From contig NZ_VNIM01000027.1 of NCBI RefSeq assembly GCF_007785815.1, positions 1 through 44,326 of the forward strand: a DNA stretch of 44,326 nt, written 5' to 3'. Numbering within the stretch: the first letter of the stretch is position 1; the number at the start of each line of letters is the position of its first letter. A program made the translations under genes and the position numbers. The notes below the pieces were generated by a model, which worked only from the letters and a program-made list of their open reading frames with translations, searched no databases and was not told the DNA's origin. This stretch comes from Alterirhizorhabdus solaris. GTDB lineage: Bacteria; Pseudomonadota; Alphaproteobacteria; Sphingomonadales; Sphingomonadaceae. Of this stretch, positions 6,676 through 16,026 are shown in pieces.

Positions 6676-8616
6676 CTATCGGCGGGGGGCGAGCAGCCGG
6701 TCCAGCGCCGCCTCGCCCTTCGCCACCTTTTCCAGCCGGGGATATTGCAGCCCGCCGCGATACGCGATCGAGACGGTCTGGAAGCGATCGCCCTTCTTCA
6801 CCAGCAGTTCGATCGGCTTGCCCGATGTCTTGGCGTCGGTGATCGCGCGCTTGAGGTCGTCGGCGTCGAGAGCGTGGCCGCCGACTGCCAGCAGCGTGGT
6901 GCCGCTGGTGATGCCCGCCGCGAAGGCCGGACCGTCCCAGATCACCTGCGTGACCTGCGCGTCCTTGTCGATCACCATGCCCAGCGAATAGCTGAGGTCG
7001 GTGATCTTGCGCGCCTTCTCCTCGGACAGCCAGTAGGCGGTCGGCTCGGCCGTATAGGCCAGCCGGTAGCCGCTGGTGGCGAGCCAGCCGAGCGGTGCCT
7101 GCGGGGCCACCGCGTCCACCCGCTTTTTCAGGAAACCGGCCCAGTCATAGGGCGCGATGCCGTTCAGCGTGCTTGCCACCGTGGCGAAATCATAGGTGGA
7201 GACGCCCCAGTCGCGGTCGCCCGGGCCGAAGAAGGCGCGGGCGAAATCGTCCATCGACTTCCGGCCCCCGGTCAGCTCGCGCAGCTTGGCATCCGTGTCG
7301 AGCCACACCAGCAGCCCCTCGTTGTAATAGTCCTCCGATCGCTGCCAGCTGAGCCACGGCTGCGGGCGGCGGGCCGACATGATCGGATCGTTGGTGGTGT
7401 CGACCAGCGGGCGCCACTGCCGGCCGGGCCGCTTCTCGTGCAGCGCGGCGATCATCGCGTAGGCGGACAGCGTATCCTCCTTCGACACGATGCCCGAGCG
7501 CGCCTGCAGCACATAGCCCCAGAACTGCGTCTGCCCCTCGTACACCCACAGCAGCGAATTGCGCATCGGCATCGAGAAATCGGGTGTGAACAGGTCCGCC
7601 CCGCGCCGGTACTTGCCGTCCCAGCTATGGGTATATTCGTGCGGCAGCAGGTTGTGGCGGCCGGCATTGTCCGCCCATTTGGTGAAGTAGCCGGGCACCA
7701 CGCCGTTCTCGCTCGACCGGTGATGCTCCAGCCCGATGCCGCCCAGCCGGTCGCTGATCGCGAGCAGGAAATCATAATGGTCGTAATGCTGCGCACCGAA
7801 CAGCTTCACCGCCTGCCGCACCAGCTCGCGGTGTCGCTCGATCTGGTCGGGGGTGGCGGCCAGCTCCTCGGGGCTGTCGGCGACGATGTTGAGGCGGACG
7901 CCGGGGGCGAGCGTTTCCTGCCGGAAATGGCGGCCGGCGAACATCGGCGAGTCGACCAGCGTGTCGAAGTCGATCGTCTTGAAAGCGACCGTGCCGAGCG
8001 CGGCCGGATCGCGCGGCTCCAGCGCGGTGCCGTAGCGCCAGCCGGCGGGCAGGATCGCGGTGGCATCCACCGGGATCTGCCGGGTGAACCAGCCCGCCGG
8101 GTAGAAGGCGACGAGGTTCCATTGCAGGTTCAGCATGTCCGGCGTCATCACCACGCGGCCCTGCGCGGTGGTGGTGGGGGAGAGATACTGGAACTCGGCC
8201 AGCACCTCCGTCACGCCCGCCGGCAGGTCGAGGTGCAGCGCATAGACGTTCACCGGATCGCGCTTCCACGTCAGCACCTGCCCGCCGGCGGTGAAGCGGA
8301 GGCCGGCGACATCGTCGATCGGCCCGCGTGGCGCGTGCTGGCCCGGCAGCCACTCGGGGTAGAGCAGGGTGAGCGCCCGCGTGCCGGCGGCGACCGGGAT
8401 CGCCTCCTTCACCCGAAAGATGCCGCGTGCGGTATCGGTCGCGTCCACCGTCAGGCGGATCGTGCCGGGATAGGGGATGTCCCGTGCGGGCGGCACGGCG
8501 TCGGGCAGGGCGGTCGGCTGCGGGGCGCTCTGAGCGACCGGCTGGGCGAGGGCGGGCGCGGCGGCGAGGAGGGTGGCCAGGACGGCGGTGGAGACGGCGG
8601 TGGAAACGAGGCGCAT
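6676..8616 (-). CDS. M61-family metallopeptidase with PDZ domain
   Basis: Predicted secreted zinc peptidase of 646 residues, related to glycyl aminopeptidases. An N-terminal signal peptide (MRLVSTAVSTAVLATLLAAAPALAQ) precedes an M61 N-terminal beta domain. The zinc motif HEYTH starts at residue 326 in LLPHEYTHSWDGK; a downstream YNEGLLVWLDTD supplies the third-ligand region. A PDZ domain occupies the C-terminal ~90 residues (LGMVIDKDAQVTQVIWDGPAFAAGI ... GTTLLAVGG). ATG at 8616 is preceded by GGAG with 5-base spacing, better than the upstream in-frame ATG at 8640. Substrate unknown; M61 enzymes favour small N-terminal residues. Confidence 0.88.
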   Translation of the reverse strand: MRLVSTAVSTAVLATLLAAAPALAQPVAQSAPQPTALPDAVPPARDIPYPGTIRLTVDATDTARGIFRVKEAIPVAAGTRALTLLYPEWLPGQHAPRGPIDDVAGLRFTAGGQVLTWKRDPVNVYALHLDLPAGVTEVLAEFQYLSPTTTAQGRVVMTPDMLNLQWNLVAFYPAGWFTRQIPVDATAILPAGWRYGTALEPRDPAALGTVAFKTIDFDTLVDSPMFAGRHFRQETLAPGVRLNIVADSPEELAATPDQIERHRELVRQAVKLFGAQHYDHYDFLLAISDRLGGIGLEHHRSSENGVVPGYFTKWADNAGRHNLLPHEYTHSWDGKYRRGADLFTPDFSMPMRNSLLWVYEGQTQFWGYVLQARSGIVSKEDTLSAYAMIAALHEKRPGRQWRPLVDTTNDPIMSARRPQPWLSWQRSEDYYNEGLLVWLDTDAKLRELTGGRKSMDDFARAFFGPGDRDWGVSTYDFATVASTLNGIAPYDWAGFLKKRVDAVAPQAPLGWLATSGYRLAYTAEPTAYWLSEEKARKITDLSYSLGMVIDKDAQVTQVIWDGPAFAAGITSGTTLLAVGGHALDADDLKRAITDAKTSGKPIELLVKKGDRFQTVSIAYRGGLQYPRLEKVAKGEAALDRLLAPRR

Positions 8617-8710
8617 GGAAACTCCGTCGATACGGTTCATGGCGCAAGGGGTGTCCGCTTCGCGCGGCGGCGTCAATCCGTCCGTTGGCGGGGCGGGGCG
8701 TGACGGCGCG

Positions 8711-8739
8711 CTTGCATCCGCGCCCGTGCCTTTCTAACG
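8711..8739 (+). promoter_or_regulatory. fabD: Predicted promoter of fabD
   Basis: CTTG at 8711 and CTA at 8734 are separated by 19 bases, giving TTGCAT-N17-TAACGC, about 35 bases before the ATG. The same CTTG-N19-CTA spacing occurs before acpP, typA and tRNA-Pro. Confidence 0.5.
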
Positions 8740-8770
8740 CCCATGCCCTTGTTCGTGAACGCCGGAGCCG

Positions 8771-9709
8771 ATGATGCGCGCATTCCTCTTTCCCGGTCAG
8801 GGCAGCCAGGCGGTCGGCATGGGCAAGGCGCTCGCCGAGGCCAGCGCGATCGCTCGCGAGGTATTCCAGGAGGTGGACGACGCGCTCGGCCAGCACCTGT
8901 TCCGGCTGATGACCGAGGGGCCGGAGAGCGACCTGACGCTGACCGAGAACGCCCAGCCCGCGATCATGGCCAACGCCATTGCCACGCTGCGCGTGCTGGA
9001 GCGCGAGGGCGGCGTGCGGCTGGCGGAGAAGGTGGATTTCGTCGCCGGCCACAGCCTGGGCGAATATAGCGCGCTGTGCGCGGCGCAGGCGCTGGACCTG
9101 ACGACAACCGCCCGCCTGCTGAAGGTGCGCGGGCGCGCGATGCAGGCGGCGGTGCCGGTGGGCGAGGGGGCGATGGCCGCGCTGCTCGGCGCGGACGTGG
9201 CCAAGGCGCAGGCGCTGGCGGATGCGGCGGCGGAAGGTGAAGTCTGCACCGTCGCCAACGACAACGATCCCACGCAGGTGGTGATCTCCGGCCACCGCGC
9301 CGCGATCGAGCGGGCGGTGGCGATGGTGAAGGAACATGGCATCAAGCGCGGTCTGCTGCTGCCGGTCTCCGCGCCGTTTCACTGTGCGCTGATGCAGCCG
9401 GCCGCCGATGCGATGGCCGACGCGCTGGCGGGCGCGGACCTGCGCCCGCCGCTGGTGCCAGTCTATGCCAACGTCACCGCCGCCCCCGTGGCGGACCCGG
9501 ACACGATCCGCGGCCTGCTGGTGCAGCAGGTGACCGGCACGGTCCGCTGGCGCGAGAGCGTGGCGGCGATGTTCGCGGCGGGCGTGACCGATTATGTCGA
9601 GTTCGGCGGCAAGGTGCTCGGCCCGATGGTGAAGCGCACCGCGCCGGACGCGACCGTGACGAGCGCGATCACGATGGCCGACATCGAGGCGCTGGCGAAG
9701 AGTTTGTAG
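8771..9709 (+). CDS. fabD: Malonyl-CoA:ACP transacylase
   Basis: Transfers malonyl groups from CoA to acyl carrier protein for fatty-acid elongation in the cytoplasm. The product opens with RAFLFPGQGSQAVGMGKAL, a family hallmark, and carries the nucleophile serine at residue 95 in AGHSLGEYSAL; VSAPFHCALM provides the catalytic histidine. Length (312) is normal. Two tandem ATGs at 8771 and 8774 are possible starts. fabG follows after a 147-base gap with REP-like repeats; acpP and fabF are 2-3 kb on, with a PAP2 gene between on the opposite strand. Confidence 0.96.
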   Translation: MMRAFLFPGQGSQAVGMGKALAEASAIAREVFQEVDDALGQHLFRLMTEGPESDLTLTENAQPAIMANAIATLRVLEREGGVRLAEKVDFVAGHSLGEYSALCAAQALDLTTTARLLKVRGRAMQAAVPVGEGAMAALLGADVAKAQALADAAAEGEVCTVANDNDPTQVVISGHRAAIERAVAMVKEHGIKRGLLLPVSAPFHCALMQPAADAMADALAGADLRPPLVPVYANVTAAPVADPDTIRGLLVQQVTGTVRWRESVAAMFAAGVTDYVEFGGKVLGPMVKRTAPDATVTSAITMADIEALAKSL

Positions 9710-9721
9710 ACTGACCTTCTT

Positions 9722-9820
9722 GTGCCGAGCGAAGTCGAGGCACCTCTTCGAGCGACGTCGAGACGCCTGCGCCGGTGATCTCGTCTTCGCTCGATCGGCC
9801 CTTCGACTTCGCTCGGGACA
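9722..9820. repeat. REP-like palindromic element between fabD and fabG
   Basis: CGAGCGAAGTCGAG at 9726-9739 sits in a GTGCC...GGCAC hairpin (9722-9743). A near copy, CGAGCGACGTCGAG, is at 9749-9762, and an inverted copy, TTCGACTTCGCTCG, is at 9802-9815. Direct and inverted copies of a GAGCGAAGTCGA core are typical of the scattered intergenic repeats I know from sphingomonad genomes. No transposase is present. It may form a hairpin in the mRNA between the two genes. Confidence 0.7.
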
Positions 9821-9856
9821 AGCGGACGAATAGATAAGAGGCTGGGGAAAATCACC

Positions 9857-10594
9857 ATGTTCGATCTCACAGGCATGACCGCGCTCGTCACCGGCGCATC
9901 GGGCGGCATCGGCTCGGCGATCGCCAGGGCGCTGGCGGCGCAGGGGGCGCGGCTGGCGGTGTCCGGCTCGAACGTGGCCAAGCTGGAGGCGTTCGCGGCG
10001 GACCTTGGCGGCGATCACGTCGCGCTGCCGTGCGATCTGTCCGATCCCGCCGCCGTCGATGCGCTGGTGCCGCAGGCGGTGGCCGCGCTCGGCCGGCTGG
10101 ACATCCTCGTCAATAACGCCGGGGTGACGCGCGACAACATCGTGATGCGGATGAAGGACGAGGAGTGGGATCAGGTGATCTCGGTCAACCTCGAAGCCGC
10201 CTTCCGCCTGATCCGTGCGGCGGCCAAACCGATGATGAAGCAGCGGTTCGGCCGGGTCATCTCGATCACGTCGGTGGTGGGCATCACCGGCAATCCGGGG
10301 CAGGCCAACTATGCCGCCTCCAAGGCCGGGCTGATCGGCATGTCGAAGTCGCTGGCGCAGGAACTGGCGAGCCGCAACATCACGCTCAACTGCGTGGCGC
10401 CGGGGTTCATCTCGTCCGCCATGACGGATGCGCTGCCCGAGGCGCAGAAGGCGGCGCTGACCACGAGGATCCCGGCGGGCAAGCTGGGCGAGGGCGACGA
10501 TATCGCCGCCGGCGTGGTGTATCTGGCGAGCCGCGAGGCGGGCTATGTCACCGGGCAGACGCTGCATGTGAACGGCGGCATGGCGATGATCTGA
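9857..10594 (+). CDS. fabG: 3-oxoacyl-ACP reductase
   Basis: A 245-residue short-chain dehydrogenase with the NADPH-binding motif TGASGGIGSAIA near residue 14, the NNAG motif, and the catalytic set Ser139, Tyr152 and Lys156 (YAASKAG). It reduces 3-oxoacyl-ACP in fatty-acid elongation. The C-terminus GQTLHVNGGMAMI is the FabG signature, which separates it from other short-chain dehydrogenases. Genetic context (fabD, acpP, fabF) supports the call. Confidence 0.95.
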   Translation: MFDLTGMTALVTGASGGIGSAIARALAAQGARLAVSGSNVAKLEAFAADLGGDHVALPCDLSDPAAVDALVPQAVAALGRLDILVNNAGVTRDNIVMRMKDEEWDQVISVNLEAAFRLIRAAAKPMMKQRFGRVISITSVVGITGNPGQANYAASKAGLIGMSKSLAQELASRNITLNCVAPGFISSAMTDALPEAQKAALTTRIPAGKLGEGDDIAAGVVYLASREAGYVTGQTLHVNGGMAMI

Positions 10595-10604
10595 TCGCCG
10601 GCGC

Positions 10605-11555
10605 CTACGCCAGCGCCGGTGCGAAGCGCGCGCCCGCCCCGGCCGGCGCATCGCGACCCAGCCAGCGGGTCGCCAGCCCCAGCGAGGCGGCGGCGATCGC
10701 GCCGCCAGCCAGCACGTCCACCAGATAATGCGCGCCGTGCACCGGTGTTGCGACGATCAGCGCCGTCTCCAGCGCCAGCCCCGGCCAGCGCAGCCGGGGC
10801 ATCTGCCAGAACGCCCAGCCGAGCAGCACGCCGAGCGACGCGTGATAACTGGGGAAGGTGATGATCCCCTGCAGCCGGTTCACCGTCAGCACATGCAGCG
10901 TGCCGTTCCTGACGGCGGTGAAATCCGCGAGGTGGACGAAGCCGGCGGACGGATCGATCCCCGCATAGGCGGCGGGCGGCAGATGCAGGAACACGTAGTT
11001 GCCCACCGCCGGCACCAGCGGCGACAGCGCGATGGCAACGATCCCGGCGATCATCATCGCCGCGATCACCCGCCTCAGCGCCGCCGTCCGCCCGCTGAAC
11101 GACAGCGCGACGATGGCGACCGCGATCTGCGGCAGCAGCGTCTGGTAGGCGAGGCCGAGCAGGGCGGCGAGCAGAGGGCGCGCATTGACGAAGGCGATCA
11201 GCGCGACCCAGTCGAACCCCAGCGCGCGATCCCGGCGGAGCAGCATCGCATCGGCCAGCGGCAGGTCGACCGAGGCGACGACGTAGGAGAGCGGTGCCGC
11301 CAGCGCGGTGAAGGCGATCAGCAGCGCCAGCCCGTTGGTGGCGGCGGCCAGCCGCGGATCGGGCCGCGTCGCCGTGTAGAAGCGCGCCAGCCCGGCCAGC
11401 CCCGCCGAAACGCCGAGCGAGGGCGCGATGCCGCCCCATGCCAGGCGAAACCCGCCCGCCACGAGCCCGATCGCCAGCGCCACCGCCACGGCGAGGACGA
11501 TGCCCCACAGCGGATCGACCGACCAGCGGGGGTGCGACGGGGAGGACGCTTGCAT
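10605..11555 (-). CDS. PAP2-superfamily membrane lipid phosphatase (AUR1-like)
   Basis: A 316-residue polytopic membrane protein with about eight hydrophobic segments. The C-terminal PAP2 motifs are FPSYHASLG (second signature, catalytic His) and HGAHYLVDVLAG (third signature). This two-motif layout resembles the PAP2_3 group that includes inositol phosphorylceramide synthase (AUR1). Members hydrolyse or transfer lipid phosphates at the membrane surface; the actual substrate is not deducible. In a sphingolipid-producing organism a role in sphingolipid head-group metabolism is possible but is inference. It converges on fabG with a 10-base gap. Confidence 0.8.
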   Translation of the reverse strand: MQASSPSHPRWSVDPLWGIVLAVAVALAIGLVAGGFRLAWGGIAPSLGVSAGLAGLARFYTATRPDPRLAAATNGLALLIAFTALAAPLSYVVASVDLPLADAMLLRRDRALGFDWVALIAFVNARPLLAALLGLAYQTLLPQIAVAIVALSFSGRTAALRRVIAAMMIAGIVAIALSPLVPAVGNYVFLHLPPAAYAGIDPSAGFVHLADFTAVRNGTLHVLTVNRLQGIITFPSYHASLGVLLGWAFWQMPRLRWPGLALETALIVATPVHGAHYLVDVLAGGAIAAASLGLATRWLGRDAPAGAGARFAPALA

Positions 11556-11621
11556 TGCGACGCTCCTGACAGCATTCTCCTAACAACCGCTGAAACCCCC
11601 TTCCGGGGATGCCCGCGCGGG

Positions 11622-11650
11622 CTTGCCACCGGCGCGGCGGGTGGCTAGGG
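11622..11650 (+). promoter_or_regulatory. acpP: Predicted promoter of acpP
   Basis: CTTG at 11622 and CTA at 11645, with the same 19-base spacing as the fabD and typA promoters (TTGCCA-N17-TAGGGG), 44 bases before the ATG. Confidence 0.5.
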
Positions 11651-11688
11651 GCACGACCTAAGCAATGCAGTACAAGAAGGACTCAACC

Positions 11689-11925
11689 ATGAGCGAGACC
11701 GCCGAGCGCGTTAAGAAGATCGTTGTCGAGCATCTCGGCGTCGAGGCCGAAAAGGTCACCGAAGACGCGAGCTTCATCGACGATCTGGGCGCCGACAGCC
11801 TCGATATCGTCGAGCTGGTGATGGCCTTCGAGGAAGAGTTCGGCGTCGAGATCCCTGACGACGCGGCCGAGAAGATCGCCACCGTCAAGGATGCGATCAG
11901 CTACATCGAAGCCAACAAGGGCTGA
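11689..11925 (+). CDS. acpP: Acyl carrier protein
   Basis: A 78-residue acidic protein with the DSL phosphopantetheine site ([19 protein letters not shown]); the serine in DSL takes the prosthetic group. It is the central carrier of fatty-acid synthesis. ATG at 11689 is supported by AGAAGGA at 11675-11681; the in-frame ATG at 11665 lies inside the leader. The gene has its own promoter and ends at a strong terminator, so it can be expressed above fabF. Confidence 0.98.
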   Translation: MSETAERVKKIVVEHLGVEAEKVTEDASFIDDLGADSLDIVELVMAFEEEFGVEIPDDAAEKIATVKDAISYIEANKG

Positions 11926-11980
11926 TCGGTCCGGCGGCCGGGCCGCGCGAGACTGGTTTGCGGACCAGCCGAGATAGAAG

Positions 11981-12022
11981 CGGCTTCCCGGCCTGGGATT
12001 GATCGGGCCGGGAAGCCGTTTT
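11981..12022 (+). terminator. Strong intrinsic terminator after acpP
   Basis: CGGCTTCCCGGCC (11981-11993) and its perfect complement (12006-12018) form a 13-bp stem, followed by TTTT. It lies between acpP and fabF, only 34 bases before the fabF start, so fabF may depend on read-through. Confidence 0.9.
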
Positions 12023-12056
12023 CGTTTGCCAGCAGAGATATCGACAGGAGAGAGCC

Positions 12057-13313
12057 ATGCGCCGCGTGGTCGTAACCGGATTGGGGCTCGTGACGCCCCT
12101 TGGCGCCGACGTCGAGACGGCGTGGGCCAACATCCTCGCCGGCAAGTCCGGCGCGGGGCAGATCACGCGCTTCGACACGACGGGGCAGAAGTGCACCATC
12201 GCCTGCGAAGTGAAGCCGGCTGACCACGAATATGGCTTCGATCCGAACAAGCGGGTCGATCACAAGGTGCAGCGCCAGGTCGATCCGTTCATCATCTTCG
12301 GCATCGATGCCGCCGGCCAGGCGATCGAGGACGCCGGGCTGACCGACATGACGCTGGAGGAACGCTATCGCGCCGGCGTTTCGATCGGTTCGGGCATCGG
12401 CGGGCTTCCCGGCATCGCCAGCGAGTCGCTGGTCTGCGAGAACAAGGGGCCGACGCGGGTTTCGCCGCACTTCGTCCACGGCCGGCTCATCAACCTGATC
12501 TCGGGTCAGGTTTCGATCAAATACGGGCTGATGGGGCCGAATCACGCGGTCGTCACGGCCTGCTCCACCGGCGCGCACGCGATCGGCGATGCCGCGAGGA
12601 TGATCGCGATGGACGATGCGGACGTGATGCTGGCGGGCGGCGCGGAAGGGGCGATCTGCCCGTTGGGCATCGCCGGATTCGCGCAGGCCAAGGCGCTCTC
12701 CACCCGCAACGACGCACCGGAAAAGGCCAGCCGCCCTTACGACAAGGACCGCGACGGCTTCGTGATGGGCGAGGGCGCGGGCGTGGTGGTGCTCGAGGAA
12801 TATGAGCACGCCAAGGCGCGCGGCGCGAAGATCTATGCCGAGGTGATCGGCTACGGCCTGTCGGGCGATGCCTATCACGTGACGGCGCCGCATCCGGAAG
12901 GCTCCGGCGCCTTCCGCTCGATGCAGATGGCGCTGAAGAAGGCCGGGCTGAAGCCGGAGGACATCGACTACATCAACGCCCACGGCACCTCGACCCCGAT
13001 GGGCGACGAGCTTGAGCTGGGCGCGGTGCGACGCCTGTTCGGCGATGCCATCGCCGACGTCTCCATGTCGTCGACAAAGTCGGCGATCGGGCATCTGCTG
13101 GGCGGCGCCGGCGCGGTGGAGGCAATCTTCTGCATCCTCGCGCTGCGCGACCAGATCGTGCCGCCGACGCTAAACCTCGACAATCCGAGCGACAGCTGCA
13201 CCGGCGTCGATCTCGTGCCGCATGTCGCGAAGAAGCGGCAGGTGCGTGCGGTGCTGAACAATTCGTTCGGCTTCGGCGGCACCAACGCCAGCCTGATCCT
13301 GCGCGCGGTCTGA
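12057..13313 (+). CDS. fabF: 3-oxoacyl-ACP synthase II
   Basis: Condensing enzyme of 418 residues with the full Cys-His-His triad: Cys169 in [15 protein letters not shown], His309 in [13 protein letters not shown] and His346 in [18 protein letters not shown]. It starts [15 protein letters not shown] as expected. It extends acyl-ACP chains with malonyl-ACP. No separate promoter is evident in the 34 bases between the acpP terminator and the start. It is followed by mltG after 4 bases, an arrangement common in alphaproteobacteria. Confidence 0.97.
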   Translation: MRRVVVTGLGLVTPLGADVETAWANILAGKSGAGQITRFDTTGQKCTIACEVKPADHEYGFDPNKRVDHKVQRQVDPFIIFGIDAAGQAIEDAGLTDMTLEERYRAGVSIGSGIGGLPGIASESLVCENKGPTRVSPHFVHGRLINLISGQVSIKYGLMGPNHAVVTACSTGAHAIGDAARMIAMDDADVMLAGGAEGAICPLGIAGFAQAKALSTRNDAPEKASRPYDKDRDGFVMGEGAGVVVLEEYEHAKARGAKIYAEVIGYGLSGDAYHVTAPHPEGSGAFRSMQMALKKAGLKPEDIDYINAHGTSTPMGDELELGAVRRLFGDAIADVSMSSTKSAIGHLLGGAGAVEAIFCILALRDQIVPPTLNLDNPSDSCTGVDLVPHVAKKRQVRAVLNNSFGFGGTNASLILRAV

Positions 13314-13317
13314 GGCG

Positions 13318-14316
13318 ATGGCGCGCGGCCGGCGGCGGGGCGGGGGCGGGCGGCTCGCCATACTGCTGCTGGCAGCCGTGGTCGCGCTGCTCGCCGCGTC
13401 GGCCGGCATCGTCTGGTGGGGCTGGGCCGGCCCCGGCCCGGCGGCGCAGGAGTTCAGCTTCAGCGTGCCCGAGGGCGCGACGCTGACCACCGCCGCGCGA
13501 CGGCTGGAAAAGGCCGGCGCGATCACCTCGACCAGCCGTTTCCTGCGCCTCGCACGGCTGTTCGGGTCGGATGCGTCGATCCGCGCGGGGGAATATGAGG
13601 TCCCCGCACATGCCAGCCAGGCCGATATCCTCGCGCTGCTTCAGGGCGGGCGCACGCGCCAGCGGTTCGTCACCATTCCGGAAGGGATGCCGGCGGTCCT
13701 CGTGGGCGAGCGTCTCGCCGCCGAACCGCTGCTGACCGGGCCGGTGCCCGCGCTGCCCGAAGGATCGGTGCTGCCCGACAGCTACAGCTTCGAGCGCGAG
13801 GACAGCCGTGCCGCCGTGGTCAAGCGGATGCGCACGGCGATGGACGAGGCGCTGGCCGCCGAATGGAAGACGCGCAAGCCCACCACCGCGGTGAAGACGC
13901 CGCGCGAGGCGCTGATCCTCGCCTCGATCGTGGAAAAGGAGACGGCGCTGGGGGCGGAGCGGCGGATGGTGGCGGCGGTCTATTCCAATCGCCTGCGCAC
14001 CGGCATGCGGTTGCAGGCCGATCCCACGACGATCTACCCGATCACCAAGGGCAAGCCACTCGGCCGCCGCATCCGCAAGTCCGAACTGGCGGCGGTGAAC
14101 GGCTACAATACCTATGCCAAGGCCGGGCTGCCCGAGGGGCCGATCTGCAACCCGGGTCGTGCCGCGATCGCGGCCGTGCTCGATCCCGCCGACAGCCGCG
14201 CGCTGTATTTCGTGGCGGACGGCAAGGGTGGCCATGTGTTCGCCGAGACGCTGGCACAGCACAACGCCAACGTGCAGCGCTACTATGCGTTGCGCCGCGC
14301 GAAGGGCGAGATGTAG
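13318..14316 (+). CDS. mltG: Endolytic murein transglycosylase MltG (YceG family)
   Basis: A 332-residue inner-membrane protein with an Arg/Gly-rich cytoplasmic start and one membrane helix (about 13-36). A LysM-like stretch (FSVPEGATLTTAARRLEKAG) follows, then the YceG domain. The catalytic glutamate is Glu206 in ASIVEKETA, and QADPTTIYPI and NTYAKAGLPEGPICNPG are other signatures. It cleaves nascent glycan strands and is thought to set their length. ATG lies 4 bases after the fabF stop, implying co-transcription. Confidence 0.94.
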   Translation: MARGRRRGGGGRLAILLLAAVVALLAASAGIVWWGWAGPGPAAQEFSFSVPEGATLTTAARRLEKAGAITSTSRFLRLARLFGSDASIRAGEYEVPAHASQADILALLQGGRTRQRFVTIPEGMPAVLVGERLAAEPLLTGPVPALPEGSVLPDSYSFEREDSRAAVVKRMRTAMDEALAAEWKTRKPTTAVKTPREALILASIVEKETALGAERRMVAAVYSNRLRTGMRLQADPTTIYPITKGKPLGRRIRKSELAAVNGYNTYAKAGLPEGPICNPGRAAIAAVLDPADSRALYFVADGKGGHVFAETLAQHNANVQRYYALRRAKGEM

Positions 14317-14332
14317 CGGCGCGGCCCGCCGG

Positions 14333-15268
14333 TCAGCGTGTCTCGAACGGCTTGATCCCCTTGCCGAGCTGGTTGGCCGATAGCGTGAGCGGCTCGTGGC
14401 TCCAGTCCGCCACGAACACGGTCGGCCAGGTGATGCCCGGCGCGAGCGAGGCCTTGTTGCCGACCACCGCCAGCCCGGCGGACGGTGCATCGCGGCCCTC
14501 TGGCGCGACGGTGATAAAGGCCGAGTGGTTCTCCTTGTCCGCCCCCTGCACGAACGTGTTGCCTGCGATCGTGCCGGTGGCGCCGGTCGACAGGTCGATC
14601 ATGTAGTTGCTGGTGTGGCCGCGCGTATCGTCGAAACTTGAATCGCTGACGGCGATGCGGCGCGCCCGGCTCTTGAGATAATGCCCGCCCTGGCCGCGCT
14701 CGAACCGGGAACGGGTGACGGTGAGCGACCCGTAGGCGTTGACGTACACCGAATGTGCGCACGACAGCCCGCGGTCGCAGCGGCCGAGGCCGGAGAAGCT
14801 GGACCTGTCGATCGTGATCGCCGAGGCGGGATCGTCGGCGGTGAGGATGCCTTCCTCGGAATTGCGGAACACCGCGTTGCGCACCAGCAACGGGCCTTTC
14901 TCCAGCCGGATGCCGGCACCGTTGCCGTCGGGTACGCGCATGTTCTGGAAGACGAGGCCGTCGACCACGGCGTCGCGCCCGCGCAGCACCAGCGCCGCCT
15001 TGCCCTCGCAGGTGGTGCCGTCGAACACGGCCTTGCCCGGCTCGATTGCGCGATAGGCGATGCGGCCACCTTCCTGCACCGCGCAGTCGCGATAGGTGCC
15101 CGACGCGATGCGGATCACCGCGTCGCCATCGCCGATCGAGCGCACGGCGTCGTCCAATCGGTAGAAACCCTTGCCCGTCGCCTCGATGGTGAAGGGGGCG
15201 GGGCGGCCCTGCGCCAGCACCGGGCCGGTCAGGGTGGTGGCGGCGAGGAGGGCGAGGATGATCTTCAT
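14333..15268 (-). CDS. Secreted right-handed parallel beta-helix protein
   Basis: A 311-residue protein with a signal peptide (MKIILALLAATTLTGPVLAQ) followed by repeated short units of the form x-DGLVFQNMR, RNAVFRNSEEGI, DRSSFSG, TRSRFERG, SDSSFDD, AGNTFVQG, which are PbH1-type rungs of a parallel beta-helix. Such folds occur in polysaccharide lyases, esterases and adhesins. I see no diagnostic catalytic motif, so substrate and activity are open. It lies 16 bases from mltG in convergent orientation. Confidence 0.75.
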   Translation of the reverse strand: MKIILALLAATTLTGPVLAQGRPAPFTIEATGKGFYRLDDAVRSIGDGDAVIRIASGTYRDCAVQEGGRIAYRAIEPGKAVFDGTTCEGKAALVLRGRDAVVDGLVFQNMRVPDGNGAGIRLEKGPLLVRNAVFRNSEEGILTADDPASAITIDRSSFSGLGRCDRGLSCAHSVYVNAYGSLTVTRSRFERGQGGHYLKSRARRIAVSDSSFDDTRGHTSNYMIDLSTGATGTIAGNTFVQGADKENHSAFITVAPEGRDAPSAGLAVVGNKASLAPGITWPTVFVADWSHEPLTLSANQLGKGIKPFETR

Positions 15269-15360
15269 GGCACGGCTCCGGAGGGCGGGGCCATTACCTG
15301 CGGCGATGCGCGCCGGGAGTCGAGATCAATAGGTGGTTAACCGTAATCCGGACGGCCGGA

Positions 15361-15864
15361 TCAGCCCGCGAGCGCGGCAGCGGCCGGCGTGGCCCCGGTC
15401 TTGTCGGCATAGATGAAACCGAACGCCGGATAGGCCTTCATGCCCAACCCCTTCAGCGGCGCATAATAGACCCGCACCTTGCTCCAGTCGCCCGCGTCGG
15501 ACGCATCGACCACGGTCACGTCCTTTTCCACCTGCCCGCGATGGCCGTTGATGATCGACCAGTTGGCGTGCGTCACCTTGATGATGCGATCGCTGACGAT
15601 CTGGCTGACGGTGGCGACATGGCCGGAGCGCATCGAGCCGATCGCCTTGAACACCAACACCGCGCCCGCCTTGGGCACGTTGCCCTGGCCGTACTTGCCC
15701 ACGGCCTGATTCCACCAGCTTGCGGCCGCGCCGAACAACTGGATCCCCGAGATCATCCGCGCGAACGGCGCGCACTGCCAGGATGCCGCCTGCGCGCCGG
15801 TGCTGCCGAAGCAGGCCGCGACAAGAAGCAGGGAACCAACGAGGTTCCGGGTGGTTTTCATCAT
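15361..15864 (-). CDS. Secreted CHAP-domain amidase/peptidase
   Basis: A 167-residue protein with a signal peptide (MKTTRNLVGSLLLVAACFG ... AQA) and a CHAP-like cysteine peptidase domain: the nucleophile is probably the Cys in SWQCAPFARM, the His is in MRSGHVATV and the polar third residue in THANWSI. CHAP enzymes cut peptidoglycan stem peptides or other amide bonds. Two tandem ATGs (15864 and 15861) are possible starts; the longer open frame to 16119 overlaps the typA promoter and lacks a signal-peptide start. A 92-base gap separates it from the beta-helix gene on the same strand. Confidence 0.78.
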   Translation of the reverse strand: MMKTTRNLVGSLLLVAACFGSTGAQAASWQCAPFARMISGIQLFGAAASWWNQAVGKYGQGNVPKAGAVLVFKAIGSMRSGHVATVSQIVSDRIIKVTHANWSIINGHRGQVEKDVTVVDASDAGDWSKVRVYYAPLKGLGMKAYPAFGFIYADKTGATPAAAALAG

Positions 15865-16026
15865 CTGGATTTGCGCCCCGATCGTTTGTGTCACGGCGGG
15901 TAACGGCAGGTTGGTCAAGCTGTGAAGCCATGCGGCCGGTCTTTGCGGCGAGGCGAGGCGGGGATGCGTTGCGCTCCCTAAAAGCGTTTCTGCGATGGAT
16001 CTCCGGTGAAGCGGATGACCGTCAGG

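Noticed and set aside
7772-10651. Minus-strand open frame of 959 codons
   Set aside because: It crosses fabD, the REP-like repeats and fabG on the opposite strand; the encoded peptide is low-complexity Arg/His/Gln with no motif.
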